From an uncultured Pseudomonadales bacterium (GTDB lineage: Bacteria; Pseudomonadota; Gammaproteobacteria; Pseudomonadales; Cellvibrionaceae): a stretch of 64,000 nucleotides of DNA. Position numbers and translations under genes: made by a program. Shown here piece after piece: positions 18,045 to 28,828 of this stretch. The stretch is taken from contig CANLTI010000017.1 in NCBI GenBank assembly GCA_947494095.1, positions 1 to 64,000 on the forward strand. Reading direction: 5' to 3'. Below the pieces are notes generated by a model. The model saw only the letters and a list, made by a program, of their open reading frames with translations, was not told the DNA's origin and did not search any database. The number at the start of each line of letters is the position of its first letter. Position 1 is the stretch's first letter.

Positions 18045-18200
18045 GTTCTGTTTTTTGGCAAGGCGCGCAAAGCGTTACATGCCGGGGCATGTAACGCTTT
18101 GCGCATCGGGGCAGGAGCCCCTTATTAGACATTGCAGGAGCATAATGTTGACATAATGTTGAGCAGAGCAAGCACAAAATAAGTGTTACTGGGTAATGTA
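18045..18200. repeat. Palindromic repeat family A, copy 1
   Basis: It contains a 40-base palindrome at 18065-18104 (19-bp arms, GCGCAAAGCGTTACATGCC and its complement, around GG). It continues GGGG-CAGGAG-CCCC and GACATT-GCAGGAGCAT-AATGTT hairpins. Related copies are at 30385, 45955, 55400 and 59760. It lies between the convergent cytochrome and ybiT genes. Confidence 0.8.
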
Positions 18201-18215
18201 TTTTTTCCAGGTCCC

Positions 18216-19814
18216 TTATTTGGCAAGTGCTAGTTCGTGCGCCAAATATTCATCATAGGTGCCTTGGAAGTCATGTATTTTTTTGCCTTTAATTTCAATC
18301 ACTCGGGTGGCGAGTGAAGAGACAAATTCACGGTCGTGGCTCACAAAGATAATAGTGCCTTCATAATTTTCAAGGGCTAAGTTAAGCGCCTCAATAGACT
18401 CCATATCTAAATGGTTGGTGGGCTCATCCATAATTAAAATGTTGGTGTCTTGCATCATGAGCTTGCCAAACAGTAATCGGTTTTTTTCGCCACCTGAGCA
18501 AACATGGACTTTTTTCTTAAAATCATCAGCGCTAAATAACAAGCGCCCTAGCGTGCTGCGGACTATTTGGTCGTCATGCTGAGGTTTGCGCCATTGGCTC
18601 ATCCAATCGAATAATGTTTTATCGCAATCAAAATCACGAGTGCTATCTTGTGGGCAATACCCGATAGTGGCGTTTTCGGCCCATTGAATGCGCCCGCTGT
18701 TGGCGGTAAAGTCACCCATTAAGCAGCGTAAAAAGGTAGTTTTACCAGCGCCGTTTTCGCCGATGACTGCGAGGCGTGAGCCAGCCTCTAAAATAATATC
18801 GCCACCAGAAAATAACGCGTTACCTTCAAAGCCATGGCCAAGGTTTTCAAGAACGACTGCTTGGCGATGTAGTTTTTTCTCTTGAGTGAATCGAATATAA
18901 GGGCTCACGCGACTTGATGGCTTTATGTCATCGAGTTTGATTTTAGTTAAAAGCTTGGCGCGAGAGCTGGCTTGCTTGGCTTTTGAGGCGTTGGCCGAAA
19001 AGCGGCTAACAAATTGTTGGAGTTCGGCCATTTGCGCTTTCTTTTTAGCGTTTTGGCTTTGAAGGCGCTCTTGTACCTGAGTGGCCGCGGTCATAAAGTC
19101 ATCATAATTACCTGGGTAAATACGCAGATCGCAATAGTCAATATCGGCCATGTGAGTACACACAGCGTTCAAAAAATGGCGATCATGCGAAATGATGATC
19201 ATGGTGCTTTTGCGTTGGTTTAGCACCTCTTCTAACCAGTGGATAGTGTGAATGTCCAAGTTGTTGGTTGGTTCATCTAATAGCAAAATATCAGGGTCAG
19301 AAAATAACGCCTGCGCAAGGAGTACACGCAGCTTCCAGCCGGGCGCTACGTCACTCATTGGGCCAAAATGCAATGCAAGCTCAATACCTGCACCGAGTAA
19401 AATTTCACCGGCGCGGCTTTCGGCACTGTAACCATCCATTTCGGCAAATAGGGTTTCTAGCTCGGCAACTTTCATGCCTTCTGCTTCACTCATTTCAGGT
19501 AAAGAGTAAAGCCGGTCGCGCTCTTTTTTGACCGCCCAAAGCTCGGAGTGACCCATGATAACGGTATCAACGACAGAGTATTGTTCAAAGGCAAATTGAT
19601 CTTGGCTCAATTTACCGATGCGCTCGTTAGGGGTAATGCTGACGGTTCCGGAAGACTGGGTGAGCGTGCCATCCAATATTTTCATGAACGTTGATTTGCC
19701 GCAGCCATTGGCGTCAATAAGGCCATAGCGATTGCCGTCGCCAAACTTAACAGAGATATTTTCAAATAATGGCTTGCTGCCAAATTGCATGGTGATATTT
19801 GCGGTAGAAATCAA
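18216..19814 (-). CDS. ybiT: ABC-F ATPase YbiT
   Basis: A soluble ABC-F protein of 532 aa with two ATPase domains and no membrane segments, a family that acts on ribosomes. It follows E. coli YbiT closely ([43 protein letters not shown]). Domain 1 has Walker A ANGCGKST, a degenerate signature APGWKLR and Walker B ILLLDEP. Domain 2 has [16 protein letters not shown] and ILIMDEP. A MITE begins 39 bases upstream of the start codon and so occupies the likely promoter region. Confidence 0.94.
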   Translation of the reverse strand: MISTANITMQFGSKPLFENISVKFGDGNRYGLIDANGCGKSTFMKILDGTLTQSSGTVSITPNERIGKLSQDQFAFEQYSVVDTVIMGHSELWAVKKERDRLYSLPEMSEAEGMKVAELETLFAEMDGYSAESRAGEILLGAGIELALHFGPMSDVAPGWKLRVLLAQALFSDPDILLLDEPTNNLDIHTIHWLEEVLNQRKSTMIIISHDRHFLNAVCTHMADIDYCDLRIYPGNYDDFMTAATQVQERLQSQNAKKKAQMAELQQFVSRFSANASKAKQASSRAKLLTKIKLDDIKPSSRVSPYIRFTQEKKLHRQAVVLENLGHGFEGNALFSGGDIILEAGSRLAVIGENGAGKTTFLRCLMGDFTANSGRIQWAENATIGYCPQDSTRDFDCDKTLFDWMSQWRKPQHDDQIVRSTLGRLLFSADDFKKKVHVCSGGEKNRLLFGKLMMQDTNILIMDEPTNHLDMESIEALNLALENYEGTIIFVSHDREFVSSLATRVIEIKGKKIHDFQGTYDEYLAHELALAK

Positions 19815-19852
19815 CGGGAAACCTATAGATCGAGAGTAAAAGAAGAAATGTG

Positions 19853-20013
19853 GTAACTATTCAGCCAATCTAACAACCCCCCTCTTGCGGGGTGCTGGTG
19901 GGTTGTTTTCAGGGTATTCAAGCATCGAAGCGCTTATATAGCGATCCTAGATAGCTTGATCGGCCCAATAAATGATTCATTAGTGCTCGAATTCAGCACC
20001 TCTGAATAGTTAC
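19853..20013. mobile_element. MITE family B, copy 1 (161 bp)
   Basis: Bounded by GTAACTATTCAG and CTGAATAGTTAC. The flanking octamers GAAATGTG and GGAATGTT match at 6 of 8 bases, like an aged target duplication. It contains no gene. Confidence 0.82.
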
Positions 20014-20115
20014 GGAATGTTTACGCGCACTATAAGGCTTTATCGAGGAGGAGTCGAGCCGAGGGCGCTAAGCTAGTAATGACCGCTTAGCGTCTATAAA
20101 GTAGGTTGCCGATGT

Positions 20116-21534
20116 TTAAAAAGGACTTTGCGTTAAGGCGGTTAATAGTGCACCGAGCACCACTAAGGAGCCCAATAGCAAGCCATAATTAATTTTGTGC
20201 TTAGATTCAGGTTGGGCGACCGGTGCGCTCTGGTTGTCCGTGCGAAAATCAAATGCCATTCGGCCAAATTGTATTTTATCGCCGGCTTTTAACGTCGCTT
20301 CACTTTTAAAAGTATTGTTAATCAGCATGCCGTTGGTACTGCGAGTGGTGCGGATAGTGTAGTGCTCGTCTGCGAGCTCGATATGCGCATGAATAAGGTC
20401 GATACCCTCTTCATTGACCCGAAGATCGGCATGATTGGCGCGCCCAATAGTCCAGGTTTTTTTGGCATCGGTAGGGGCTAGCTGGTAACATTTTCCGCGT
20501 GTTGGCGCTGTTTGCACCACCAAGCGAGGGCCGCTGCCGGTGTCGCCGCCACTCACCGCGGCAGAGGTGTTTTTGTGCGTCGCTGGCTGGGCTAGCGTTT
20601 CACTAGCAACATCGTTAGCGGCCTCAATAGGCGGCACGTGTATTTCAGGTAGTGTAGTACTGGGTGATGCATGGTTGTTGTTATTCTTGCTACTACTGGG
20701 CTGCGAAGCTGTGTCGGTGGCTGCGATTGTTGTCGTATGAGAGGGTGCCTTTACTGTGGACGTTGTGTTTTTTGGCGCTACAGGGGTTGGGCTGCTCGGC
20801 TTGGTTTCGGTGTTAGTTTCGGTGTTAGTTTTGGTATTAATTTTGGTATTGGTATTGGTATTGGTATTGGTGTTGGTGTTGGTGTTGATTTTGGTGTTAA
20901 TTTTGGTGTTGGTGTTACTTTTGGTTTTGGCATTACTGGTATCGCGCTCTGTCTTTTGCCGCTTATCGATAAAAGCTTCCCAGTCGGGGTTGAGGATTGA
21001 CTCTTCTTGTTTGTAAAGCTGCAAGCGTTCTTTGGCGCGTGCCTCTAAGGCGCGAGTGGCCTCAACCACATCCTGATTAGAAAAGGGCATTTCTGGTGCT
21101 AATTTTAACTCGAGTGGCGAGTGTTTAATGGGCACCGGGGCATGCTCTTTGTGTTGGGATGTGAGCGGGCGGCTGGCCATAAAGGCGCGCGGGTTATGCT
21201 CGCCCCTTGAGCTGCTTTGCGCTTTAATCAAAAATTTGGCACCATTAAAGTTGATTTCATCACCCAGTGTAACCCATGCCCCCGTACCTATTCGGCAGCC
21301 GTTAAGGTAGGTGTTGTTTTGTGAGTTAAGGTCTTCCAAAAACAAGCCATCTTCACTTTTATTGAGTTTGGCGTGGTAGCGACGAATTTGCGGAGACTTA
21401 AGCCGGATAGTGCAATCAATTTCTTGCCCTATTAACATCTCATCGGCTAAAGCGTGGGCTTTGCCTGTGCTTTTGCATACTAATTCAAAGTCTGATGAGG
21501 TCGCTTGGGGAATGTTGATTTCGTCGATAGTCAC
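20116..21534 (-). CDS. Tail-anchored protein with two FHA domains
   Basis: The 472-aa protein has an FHA domain at about 20-105 and a second at about 350-435, followed by a C-terminal membrane segment (LLLGSLVVLGALLTALT), so the FHA domains should face the cytoplasm. They are joined by a Thr/Ser/Asn-rich linker with an Asn-Thr repeat tract. FHA domains normally bind phosphothreonine. Here FHA1 has IGQ instead of IGR, and RRYH instead of SxxH. FHA2 keeps IGR but has DLIH. Phosphate binding may be weak or lost. No kinase or phosphatase gene is adjacent. Confidence 0.85.
   Translation of the reverse strand: MTIDEINIPQATSSDFELVCKSTGKAHALADEMLIGQEIDCTIRLKSPQIRRYHAKLNKSEDGLFLEDLNSQNNTYLNGCRIGTGAWVTLGDEINFNGAKFLIKAQSSSRGEHNPRAFMASRPLTSQHKEHAPVPIKHSPLELKLAPEMPFSNQDVVEATRALEARAKERLQLYKQEESILNPDWEAFIDKRQKTERDTSNAKTKSNTNTKINTKINTNTNTNTNTNTNTKINTKTNTETNTETKPSSPTPVAPKNTTSTVKAPSHTTTIAATDTASQPSSSKNNNNHASPSTTLPEIHVPPIEAANDVASETLAQPATHKNTSAAVSGGDTGSGPRLVVQTAPTRGKCYQLAPTDAKKTWTIGRANHADLRVNEEGIDLIHAHIELADEHYTIRTTRSTNGMLINNTFKSEATLKAGDKIQFGRMAFDFRTDNQSAPVAQPESKHKINYGLLLGSLVVLGALLTALTQSPF
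20802..20930. repeat. Hexanucleotide repeat tract in the FHA gene
   Basis: Runs of TTGGTA/TTGGTG/TTAGTT-type units on the plus strand encode alternating Asn-Thr/Lys residues on the minus strand. Units of six keep the frame, so slippage would change linker length without breaking the protein. Confidence 0.75.
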
Positions 21535-21818
21535 GCGGGTACCTATTTTAGGTTGTGCAGCTAGGTTGTCATTGTGTAAGGTAAGGTGCTCAAAGTAATA
21601 GTCGCACGGAGCAGCTCGGTCTCTAATGGCGTTGTATTATAGGACGCAATTAGATCATAAAGTGGCGCCATAGTCATTGCGTTAGCGTCGGTTTTTTGGC
21701 TGTTTATTGACCGTGTTGGCGAAAAGGTAATAGATGACTATTTATTGCACTCTTAAATGGCCCATATGGTGTGTACTGAGCCATGAGTGAGCAGAACAAT
21801 TTAAAACGTTATGAGTAC

Positions 21819-23237
21819 TTAGCGTGTAAGCAAATCGGCTTTTGCTTTTTGGGTGGCAAAAATAACTTGTTCGGGGGCTGTCCCGCCAATGTGGTTACGC
21901 GCAGCAACCGACCCTTCTAATGTGAGTACATCGAATACACTGTGTTCAATATCAGCCGAAAACTGCTGAAGCTCTTGCAGTGTCATTTCTGATAAATCTT
22001 TATTTTGTGCAATACCATAAGCCACTGATTTTCCCACGACTTCATGGGCATCACGGAAAGCAATGCCTTTACAAACAAGGTAGTCAGCAAGGTCGGTAGC
22101 GGTAGAGAAGCCTTGCATAGCTGCTTTGCGCATATTGTCTTTTTTGGGTGTAATAGCGGGGATCATATCGGCAAAGGCGCGTAAGCAATCACGGACAGTG
22201 TCAACGGTATCAAATAAAGGCTCTTTGTCTTCTTGGTTATCTTTGTTATAGGCCAAGGGTTGTGACTTCATGAGTGTGAGCAATGAGACCAAATGCCCAT
22301 TAACGCGGCCAGTTTTTCCGCGCACGAGCTCGGGTACATCGGGGTTTTTCTTTTGGGGCATAATAGATGAGCCGGTGCAGAAGCGATCGGGCAAGTCGAT
22401 AAAGTTAAATTGCGCCGAAGTCCATAAAATAAGTTCTTCGCTCATACGAGACATATGTGTGAGTAAAATAGCGGCAAAGCTGCAAAACTCGATGCCAAAG
22501 TCACGATCGGAGACCGAGTCTAATGAATTGCGCGTAGGGTGCGTAAAGCCTAAAAGTTCGGACGTCAGCTCGCGGTTAATGGGGTAGGTGGTGCCTGCGA
22601 GCGCTGCGGCGCCTAGTGGCGATTGATTCATGCGCTTGCGGCAGTCTAATAACCGGGTGTAATCGCGAGTTAACATTTCAAACCACGCCATTAAGTGGTG
22701 ACCAAAGGTGACCGGCTGTGCTGTTTGCAGATGGGTAAAGCCCGGCATAATGGTCGCCGCTTCACGCTCGGCTAGACCAACAATGCCTTGTTGTAGGCGG
22801 GTTAGCTCGGTGGCGATCACATCAATTTCATCGCGCAGGTACAAGCGAATATCGGTGGCGACTTGATCGTTGCGTGAGCGACCGGTGTGCAGTTTTTTGC
22901 CGGTGATGCCAATGCGCTTTGTCAATTCACTTTCTATATTCATGTGAACATCTTCAAGTGCGATGCTCCATTCAAACTCACCGCTGGCTATATCTTTACC
23001 TATATCACTGAGTGCGCTAATTATCGTGTCGCGTTCTTTTGCGGTCAAAACGCCCGCAGTTTCTAGCATCGTGGCATGAGCAATAGAGCCCTGAATATCT
23101 TGCTTGGCAAAGCGCTGGTCAAACATCACAGAAGCGGTAAAGCGCTGAACGAAGGCATCCGTGGGCTCGCTAAAGCGGCCGCCCCATTGGCTATTGGTGG
23201 TGGAGGTGCTGTTTGCTGTGGTGTCTTTGTTGCTCAT
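21819..23237 (-). CDS. argH: Argininosuccinate lyase
   Basis: ArgH splits argininosuccinate into arginine and fumarate, the last step of arginine synthesis. The family signature [15 protein letters not shown] is present, with WGGRF near the N-terminus and [13 protein letters not shown] take the ATG at 23237 (MSNKDTT), behind AAGAGA, rather than an upstream in-frame codon at 23267. It is divergent from algZ across 134 bases, the same argH/algZ-algR neighbourhood as in Pseudomonas. Confidence 0.96.
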   Translation of the reverse strand: MSNKDTTANSTSTTNSQWGGRFSEPTDAFVQRFTASVMFDQRFAKQDIQGSIAHATMLETAGVLTAKERDTIISALSDIGKDIASGEFEWSIALEDVHMNIESELTKRIGITGKKLHTGRSRNDQVATDIRLYLRDEIDVIATELTRLQQGIVGLAEREAATIMPGFTHLQTAQPVTFGHHLMAWFEMLTRDYTRLLDCRKRMNQSPLGAAALAGTTYPINRELTSELLGFTHPTRNSLDSVSDRDFGIEFCSFAAILLTHMSRMSEELILWTSAQFNFIDLPDRFCTGSSIMPQKKNPDVPELVRGKTGRVNGHLVSLLTLMKSQPLAYNKDNQEDKEPLFDTVDTVRDCLRAFADMIPAITPKKDNMRKAAMQGFSTATDLADYLVCKGIAFRDAHEVVGKSVAYGIAQNKDLSEMTLQELQQFSADIEHSVFDVLTLEGSVAARNHIGGTAPEQVIFATQKAKADLLTR

Positions 23238-23371
23238 AATATGTCTCTTTAAAGCTTGCAGGTGCAATAGTTAGGCTGGAAAAGCCATGGGCTAGTACTT
23301 AGGCGTGAGTGCTGTTTGCGAAAGACATGCTAAATTGCACGGCTCGAGCTAGACTGCATAAATAGGCATGT

Positions 23372-24478
23372 ATGAATACGTCGTGGCAGCATTATAAACA
23401 AGTCGGAACAGACAGTAAAAAAATGACAGTAAATTCCCCTTTAAAACTCAAGCATCATGACTTTTTACCTAATCTATGCACGGGCCAAGCGGTGTTTCAT
23501 TTGGTGATTGTTGGCGAGCTGTTAGCGATTGCTTTGACGGTGGCGGGCATTAGTGAAAAAGGCTTAAATTGGTACCGTTTTGGTTTGGTATCTATTATTG
23601 TGCAATGGGTGGTGTTGGCGAGCGCCGCGTGTTTGTGCCCATTGCGCGGGTGGTTTCGCCAGCAGTCTCCGGAGCTTGCTGGCGGTGTGAGCTACTCTAT
23701 TGTATTGGCGATTACCGCATTATTTAGCGCGGTGGGGGTATTGGTGCAGTCGGGTGTGGGTGCGGTGAGCTGGCATACTATTTACGCCAATACCATTATC
23801 GCTGCCGTTTTTGCTGGCGTAGTGTTGCGCTATTTTTATTTACAGCAGCAGTTGCGCAATCAGCAGCAGTCCGAGCTAGAGTCGCGGATACAGGCGTTGC
23901 AATCGCGTATTCGCCCGCACTTTTTGTTTAATAGTATGAATTCTATTGCCAGTTTAATCGAGGTTGAGCCACAGTTGGCTGAGCGAATGATTGAAGATTT
24001 GTCGGATTTATTTCGCGCAAGTTTAAGCGAGCCTGGTTTAGTGCCTTTAAGTCAAGAGTTGGATCTGTGTCAGCGCTTTAGTCGCATTGAACAGCTACGC
24101 TTGGGTGATAGATTAAAAGTGAATTGGAATATCACGGGTAATATCGAAGGCGTGGATACGCCCAGTTTATTATTGCAACCTTTAGTCGAAAACGCGATTT
24201 ACCATGGGGTGCAACCACTGCCAGAAGGTGGCGTCGTTGATGTTGATGTGCACGTTGAGGCCGGAGAGGTGCGCCTATCGATTTCAAACCCTGTACCACA
24301 AGTGCAGCCTAGCGGTCGGAAAACACAGGGTAACGGTATTGCCATGGATAATATGAAGCGCAGACTTGAGGCTTATTATGGCTCGAGGGCGCGTACATTT
24401 ATTGTGGCCCAGGCGGGGCGTTTTAGTGTGCAAGTGCAGCTACCTATTACTGTTGCGAAAAAACACGCTAAAGCTTAA
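23372..24478 (+). CDS. algZ: LytS/AlgZ-type sensor histidine kinase
   Basis: A 368-aa membrane kinase with four or more hydrophobic segments over residues 40-165. The His-kinase domain follows: H-box IRPHFLFNSMNSI near 190, N-box LLLQPLVENAIYHG near 270, and a glycine loop GNGIAMDNMKRRL near 312. It pairs with the LytTR regulator encoded 180 bases downstream. In Pseudomonas the orthologous pair AlgZ(FimS)/AlgR controls twitching, alginate and virulence. The target set here is unknown. Confidence 0.88.
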   Translation: MNTSWQHYKQVGTDSKKMTVNSPLKLKHHDFLPNLCTGQAVFHLVIVGELLAIALTVAGISEKGLNWYRFGLVSIIVQWVVLASAACLCPLRGWFRQQSPELAGGVSYSIVLAITALFSAVGVLVQSGVGAVSWHTIYANTIIAAVFAGVVLRYFYLQQQLRNQQQSELESRIQALQSRIRPHFLFNSMNSIASLIEVEPQLAERMIEDLSDLFRASLSEPGLVPLSQELDLCQRFSRIEQLRLGDRLKVNWNITGNIEGVDTPSLLLQPLVENAIYHGVQPLPEGGVVDVDVHVEAGEVRLSISNPVPQVQPSGRKTQGNGIAMDNMKRRLEAYYGSRARTFIVAQAGRFSVQVQLPITVAKKHAKA

Positions 24479-24658
24479 AGCTAGGCTAAACTAAATATAA
24501 CAATCTTGTTACTCGGTGATTTGACGCTAAAGGTTGACTCTAAATGCTATGTGTTTTTAGATGATAGGTTTTGCTTTTAGAGGATAAATTTGACCTTAGT
24601 AAGTGCCTGCTAGTTAGGGGCTTTATTGTAACAAGGCAACATTTAACAAAAGGATTGG

Positions 24659-25396
24659 GTGACTGTGAAACAGGTCTTAGTTGTTGATGATGAATTACTG
24701 GCGCGTCAGCGTGCGGTGCGAATGATCGAACGGATAGATGGCTATGAAGTTGTGGGTGAGGCTGAAAACGGGATTGAAGCGCTAAAATCGATTGAGGCGC
24801 TCGACCCTGATATTGTCCTTATGGATATCCGCATGCCGGGCGAAGATGGTTTGGGGGCTGCACGCTCGATTGCCGAGCTGGAAGAGCCGCCAGCGGTGAT
24901 ATTTTGTACGGCTTACGATGAGTATGCGCTAGAGGCGTTTGATACTTTGGCGGTTGGTTATTTATTAAAACCGTTAAGGCAAGATCAGCTTGAATTGGCA
25001 CTGGCCAAAGCTAGCCGTATTAATAAAGTACAGCGCGCAAAGCTTAAAGAGCCTAACCCTAATCAGCGCAAAAATATTGCCGCTAAAACGCGGCGTGGCG
25101 TAGAGCTTGTGCCTATCGATGATATTTTTTGTTTTATGGCCGACCAAAAGTATGTGACGATTATGCATGCAGGGGGTGACACGCTGATTGATGACACCCT
25201 CAAAGAGCTTGAAGATGAGTTTGATAGCGGCTTTGTGCGCGTGCATCGCAATGCACTAGTGGCGATTAAAAATATTGAAAAGTTAGAGCGCTTGCCCTCT
25301 GGGCAGTATGAGTTAAAGCTAAAAGGTACCGTGTTTAAGCCTATTGTGAGTCGTCGGCATGTGGCTGCGGTAAGAGAGTTACTCAGTAGTTTATAG
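24659..25396 (+). CDS. algR: LytTR-family response regulator AlgR
   Basis: The receiver domain (about 1-120) has the acidic pocket VVDDE, phospho-acceptor VLMDIRMPG, FCTAYDEYALEAF and the lysine in LLKPLR. The LytTR DNA-binding domain (about 140-243) has FVRVHRNALVAIKNIE. The sequence follows AlgR of Pseudomonas closely. Two GTG starts are possible, 24659 and 24665. The Shine-Dalgarno AAAAGGA sits better for the second. A strong terminator follows the gene. The hemC-hemD genes that usually come next in Pseudomonas are absent. Confidence 0.9.
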   Translation: MTVKQVLVVDDELLARQRAVRMIERIDGYEVVGEAENGIEALKSIEALDPDIVLMDIRMPGEDGLGAARSIAELEEPPAVIFCTAYDEYALEAFDTLAVGYLLKPLRQDQLELALAKASRINKVQRAKLKEPNPNQRKNIAAKTRRGVELVPIDDIFCFMADQKYVTIMHAGGDTLIDDTLKELEDEFDSGFVRVHRNALVAIKNIEKLERLPSGQYELKLKGTVFKPIVSRRHVAAVRELLSSL

Positions 25397-25467
25397 GTCG
25401 TTAATCGGCGCTTGCCTTAGCATAAGTGTTGATAACCCCCTCAATTGAATAGGTAAGCTTGTTGCTT

Positions 25468-25503
25468 AAAAGGCCCTGTAGTACGACTACAGGGCCTTTT
25501 TTA
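25468..25503 (+). terminator. Terminator of algZ-algR
   Basis: A perfect stem AGGCCCTGTAGT / ACTACAGGGCCT with loop ACG, followed by a T run. Confidence 0.92.
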
Positions 25504-25509
25504 TGTTTA

Positions 25510-25762
25510 TTAACTATTCAGAGGTCCCAAAATTGGGTGCTGATGGGTTATTTCCTGAGCATTGAAGCGCCGGGCCTTGCAGGGAAAGCAGGGGTTAGGC
25601 CGCACACCTGCATAGAGATATGCAAGATTAGACTTTGTCGCCGCATAAAGTCGAGGAGCCAGCTGTCGAGAGCGCTCATATAGCGACCGCCTCAGCAAAT
25701 GATTCATTAGCGCCCAGCTCTGGTACCCCTGACGCCCAATTCCGGTACTTCTGAATAGTTAC
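25510..25762. mobile_element. MITE family B, copy 2 (253 bp)
   Basis: Begins TTAACTATTCAG (first base changed) and ends CTGAATAGTTAC. It starts 7 bases after the algR terminator. The flanks do not match, so the target duplication is lost. The interior holds a GACTTTGTC...AAAGTCGAGGAGC block shared with other copies. Confidence 0.82.
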
Positions 25763-25798
25763 ATTTGTTGTTGAATTTTTGTTTTTTTTAGTGAATTT

Positions 25799-26803
<1,005 letters not shown>

Positions 26804-26850
26804 TTATTGTAATGTGTTTGGCAGGTTACTTAACACGTGCCCGCTATTCA

Positions 26851-26895
26851 AGCCTTCTGTTATTTTATGCTGCAATGGGGTGATCACAGAAGGCT
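26851..26895 (-). terminator. Inverted repeat after the glycosyltransferase operon
   Basis: A 10-bp stem (AGCCTTCTGT / ACAGAAGGCT) with a long loop, between the end of the three-gene cluster and hemB. There is no clear T run. Confidence 0.4.
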
Positions 26896-26928
26896 CTTTT
26901 GAGGGTGCGATAAGGCGAAAGCTGTGTT

Positions 26929-27978
26929 TTAGCGGATATGAGCACCGCCTGTTTGGGTAAAAATATGTGCAGCGGGTGTTAATTTAAAGATAGCATCGGC
27001 GGCGAGTAGTACGGCACCGGCTGTCCAGCTGGTTTTGTCCTCTGGCCATATTAAGTTGTCTTTAAAAACATAGCCGGTCACAAAACCGCCGTCTGTTTGT
27101 TGCCATTGGGGGAGCGTAGCAAAGAGTATTTTTGCTTTTGGCATGTCATCAGCTGCAACGAGCGCCATGACGAGCTCGCTGGTTTCGGCCATCGTTACCC
27201 AAGGCTCATCGCTGACGCATCGGCAGCCTAGCTCGGGCTCTACAAACTCTTGCCAGCGCTTAGCAAGTATGGCTTGCGCATCATGTGGGTGATACAGCCC
27301 GGCTAAAATAGGGTAGTACCAATCCATAGCAAAACGTTGTTTGCTGGGCCATGTACGATCAAAGCGTTCGGGTTTGGTGGTGAGCGCTGTGGTAAGCGCC
27401 TGCCACGCTATTTGCCATGACGCACAGTCTAGCTCTAGGGTTTGCGCCGCCAAAATGCCGCATTCTAGTGATCGTGCAATCGAGCTGCAGGCGGTGACTA
27501 AAGCGTCGGGTTCGGGGTTGTTATCTTTATCAACTGCCCAGCAAATTTCGCCATAAGGGGTTTGGAAGCGCAGTACAAAATCTAATGCTTTTTGTATTAC
27601 GGGGAATAATTGATTCAAGAATTTACGGTCGCCTGTCGCTAAATAGTAATGCCAAACACCGGTTGCGACATAAGCGATAAAGTTGGTTTCTTTGCCGCTA
27701 TGCGCTTGGGCTTGTTGGTGGACGGTGGGGTTAGCAGGAAGAAAGTAAGTGGCGTGCCAGCTGCCGTCGTCGAGTTGATTGTCGGCAAGCCAGCAATAAG
27801 CGCTTTTTGCCTCATTATGGTGGCCTGCCACCGTTAGGCCCATAGCGGCTTCTACGTGATCCCAGGGGTCGAGCTTGTCGTTAGTATTCCATAATATGGC
27901 GCCATCTGGCCGCTGCAGGCTTTTGATATAATGGGCCGTTAGGGTTAAATCGAGTTGTGGGCTGGCAAGCTTAAGCAA
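26929..27978 (-). CDS. Toroid-fold (prenyltransferase/squalene cyclase-like) protein of unknown function
   Basis: A protein of about 349 aa with repeated helical units, each carrying PDGAILW, LDDGSWHA or TDGGFVTGY-type segments. These resemble the alpha/alpha toroid of squalene cyclases, prenyltransferase beta subunits or six-hairpin glycosidases. No DxDD cyclase motif is apparent, so the enzyme class is open. The frame is open up to 28059, but a TTG at 27978 sits 8 bases after a perfect AAGGA. That start removes a proline-rich overlap with the methyltransferase gene. It is the last gene of a glycosyltransferase-methyltransferase-toroid operon. Confidence 0.7.
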   Translation of the reverse strand: MLKLASPQLDLTLTAHYIKSLQRPDGAILWNTNDKLDPWDHVEAAMGLTVAGHHNEAKSAYCWLADNQLDDGSWHATYFLPANPTVHQQAQAHSGKETNFIAYVATGVWHYYLATGDRKFLNQLFPVIQKALDFVLRFQTPYGEICWAVDKDNNPEPDALVTACSSIARSLECGILAAQTLELDCASWQIAWQALTTALTTKPERFDRTWPSKQRFAMDWYYPILAGLYHPHDAQAILAKRWQEFVEPELGCRCVSDEPWVTMAETSELVMALVAADDMPKAKILFATLPQWQQTDGGFVTGYVFKDNLIWPEDKTSWTAGAVLLAADAIFKLTPAAHIFTQTGGAHIR

Positions 27979-28000
27979 GGTGCGCGTCCTTAGTTTTTTG

Positions 28001-28828
28001 TTAGTTTTTTGAGGCGGTGGGTGAGGCGGTAGTGGGTGCGACAATAGTGGGTGTGACAATGGTCGGCGAAACGTTAGCGGGTGAGCCGATCGCCGCCGTT
28101 TGTTCAGGCGTAGTGTATGGCGCTTTAATAAAGTGCCATACCACGCTCTTACCCATAATGGGGTTTAAACATTGCTCGAGTATGCGTGTGAATTTGGGTT
28201 TTTTGATCAGGTCCCAGACTAATAATTTATGGTACATACGGCACGGCCAAGCGTGTTCGCCCCAGCGCCAAAATAAACACCGCAGCCACCAGTAAGGGCT
28301 GTGTAGTGCGTGGGCATAGTAGCGCTGGGTTTGCGTAAAGCCGAGCTGTTTAATGGTGTTGGCCAGCTTTTTACCGTTAAAAATACGCACATGCCCGCCT
28401 GCTACGTCGTGATAAGGCGTGCTTAATGCCCAGCAAATGCGTTCGGGCCACGCTCGAGGTACACTTGCTAAAAATAAACCATTAGGTTTAATAATGCGGT
28501 TAATTTCGGCTAAAAAGGCGTGATAATCTGGGATATGCTCGAGCACTTCAGAGCAAATCACCGCATCAAAGCTGGCGTCGTCAAACGGTAGTTGGGTGCC
28601 ATCGGCACATTGATAGCTGATGTCGGTGGTGAGGTTTTGCGCGCTAAAAAAGGCTTCGCCTCGGGCTTGGGCTATGCGCAAGTCTTGCGGGTTGAGATCG
28701 ACGCCAATCACTTTACAGTGCGGATGATGCCAAGCCAGTGCGTGGCAGTGCCGGCCTTCGCCACAGCCCAAATCTAAGACTCTGGCGTTTTGGGGGAGCG
28801 TCAGTGCACCGATATTGATCGTTTCCAC
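28001..28828 (-). CDS. Class I SAM-dependent methyltransferase
   Basis: The Rossmann methyltransferase core is clear: motif I VLDLGCGEGRHCHAL, acidic GVDLNP, then ADGTQLPFDDASFDAVICSEVLEHI. The frame is open to 28951 but overlaps the glycosyltransferase gene. A GTG at 28828 shares bases with that gene's stop (TAGTG) behind GGAG, so I start it there (METINIGALTL, about 275 aa). The C-terminal 90 residues hold Trp/Tyr/His-rich segments and a low-complexity Thr-Ala-Ser-Pro tail. The substrate is unknown, presumably a product of the neighbouring glycosyltransferase. Confidence 0.85.
   Translation of the reverse strand: METINIGALTLPQNARVLDLGCGEGRHCHALAWHHPHCKVIGVDLNPQDLRIAQARGEAFFSAQNLTTDISYQCADGTQLPFDDASFDAVICSEVLEHIPDYHAFLAEINRIIKPNGLFLASVPRAWPERICWALSTPYHDVAGGHVRIFNGKKLANTIKQLGFTQTQRYYAHALHSPYWWLRCLFWRWGEHAWPCRMYHKLLVWDLIKKPKFTRILEQCLNPIMGKSVVWHFIKAPYTTPEQTAAIGSPANVSPTIVTPTIVAPTTASPTASKN

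Noticed and set aside
20802-20930. Possible CRISPR array
   Set aside because: The repeats are 6-base microsatellite units without spacers, inside a coding region. No CRISPR array or cas gene is present in the window.
20671-21016. Val/Gly/Leu-rich frames on the plus strand
   Set aside because: They are antisense translations of the hexanucleotide repeat in the FHA gene.
21535-21818. Small gene or RNA between the FHA gene and argH
   Set aside because: No open frame with a ribosome site and no stable hairpin with a T run was seen.
27979-28059. N-terminal extension of the toroid-fold protein (His/Pro-rich)
   Set aside because: It overlaps the methyltransferase gene and lacks a ribosome site, while the TTG at 27978 has a perfect one.
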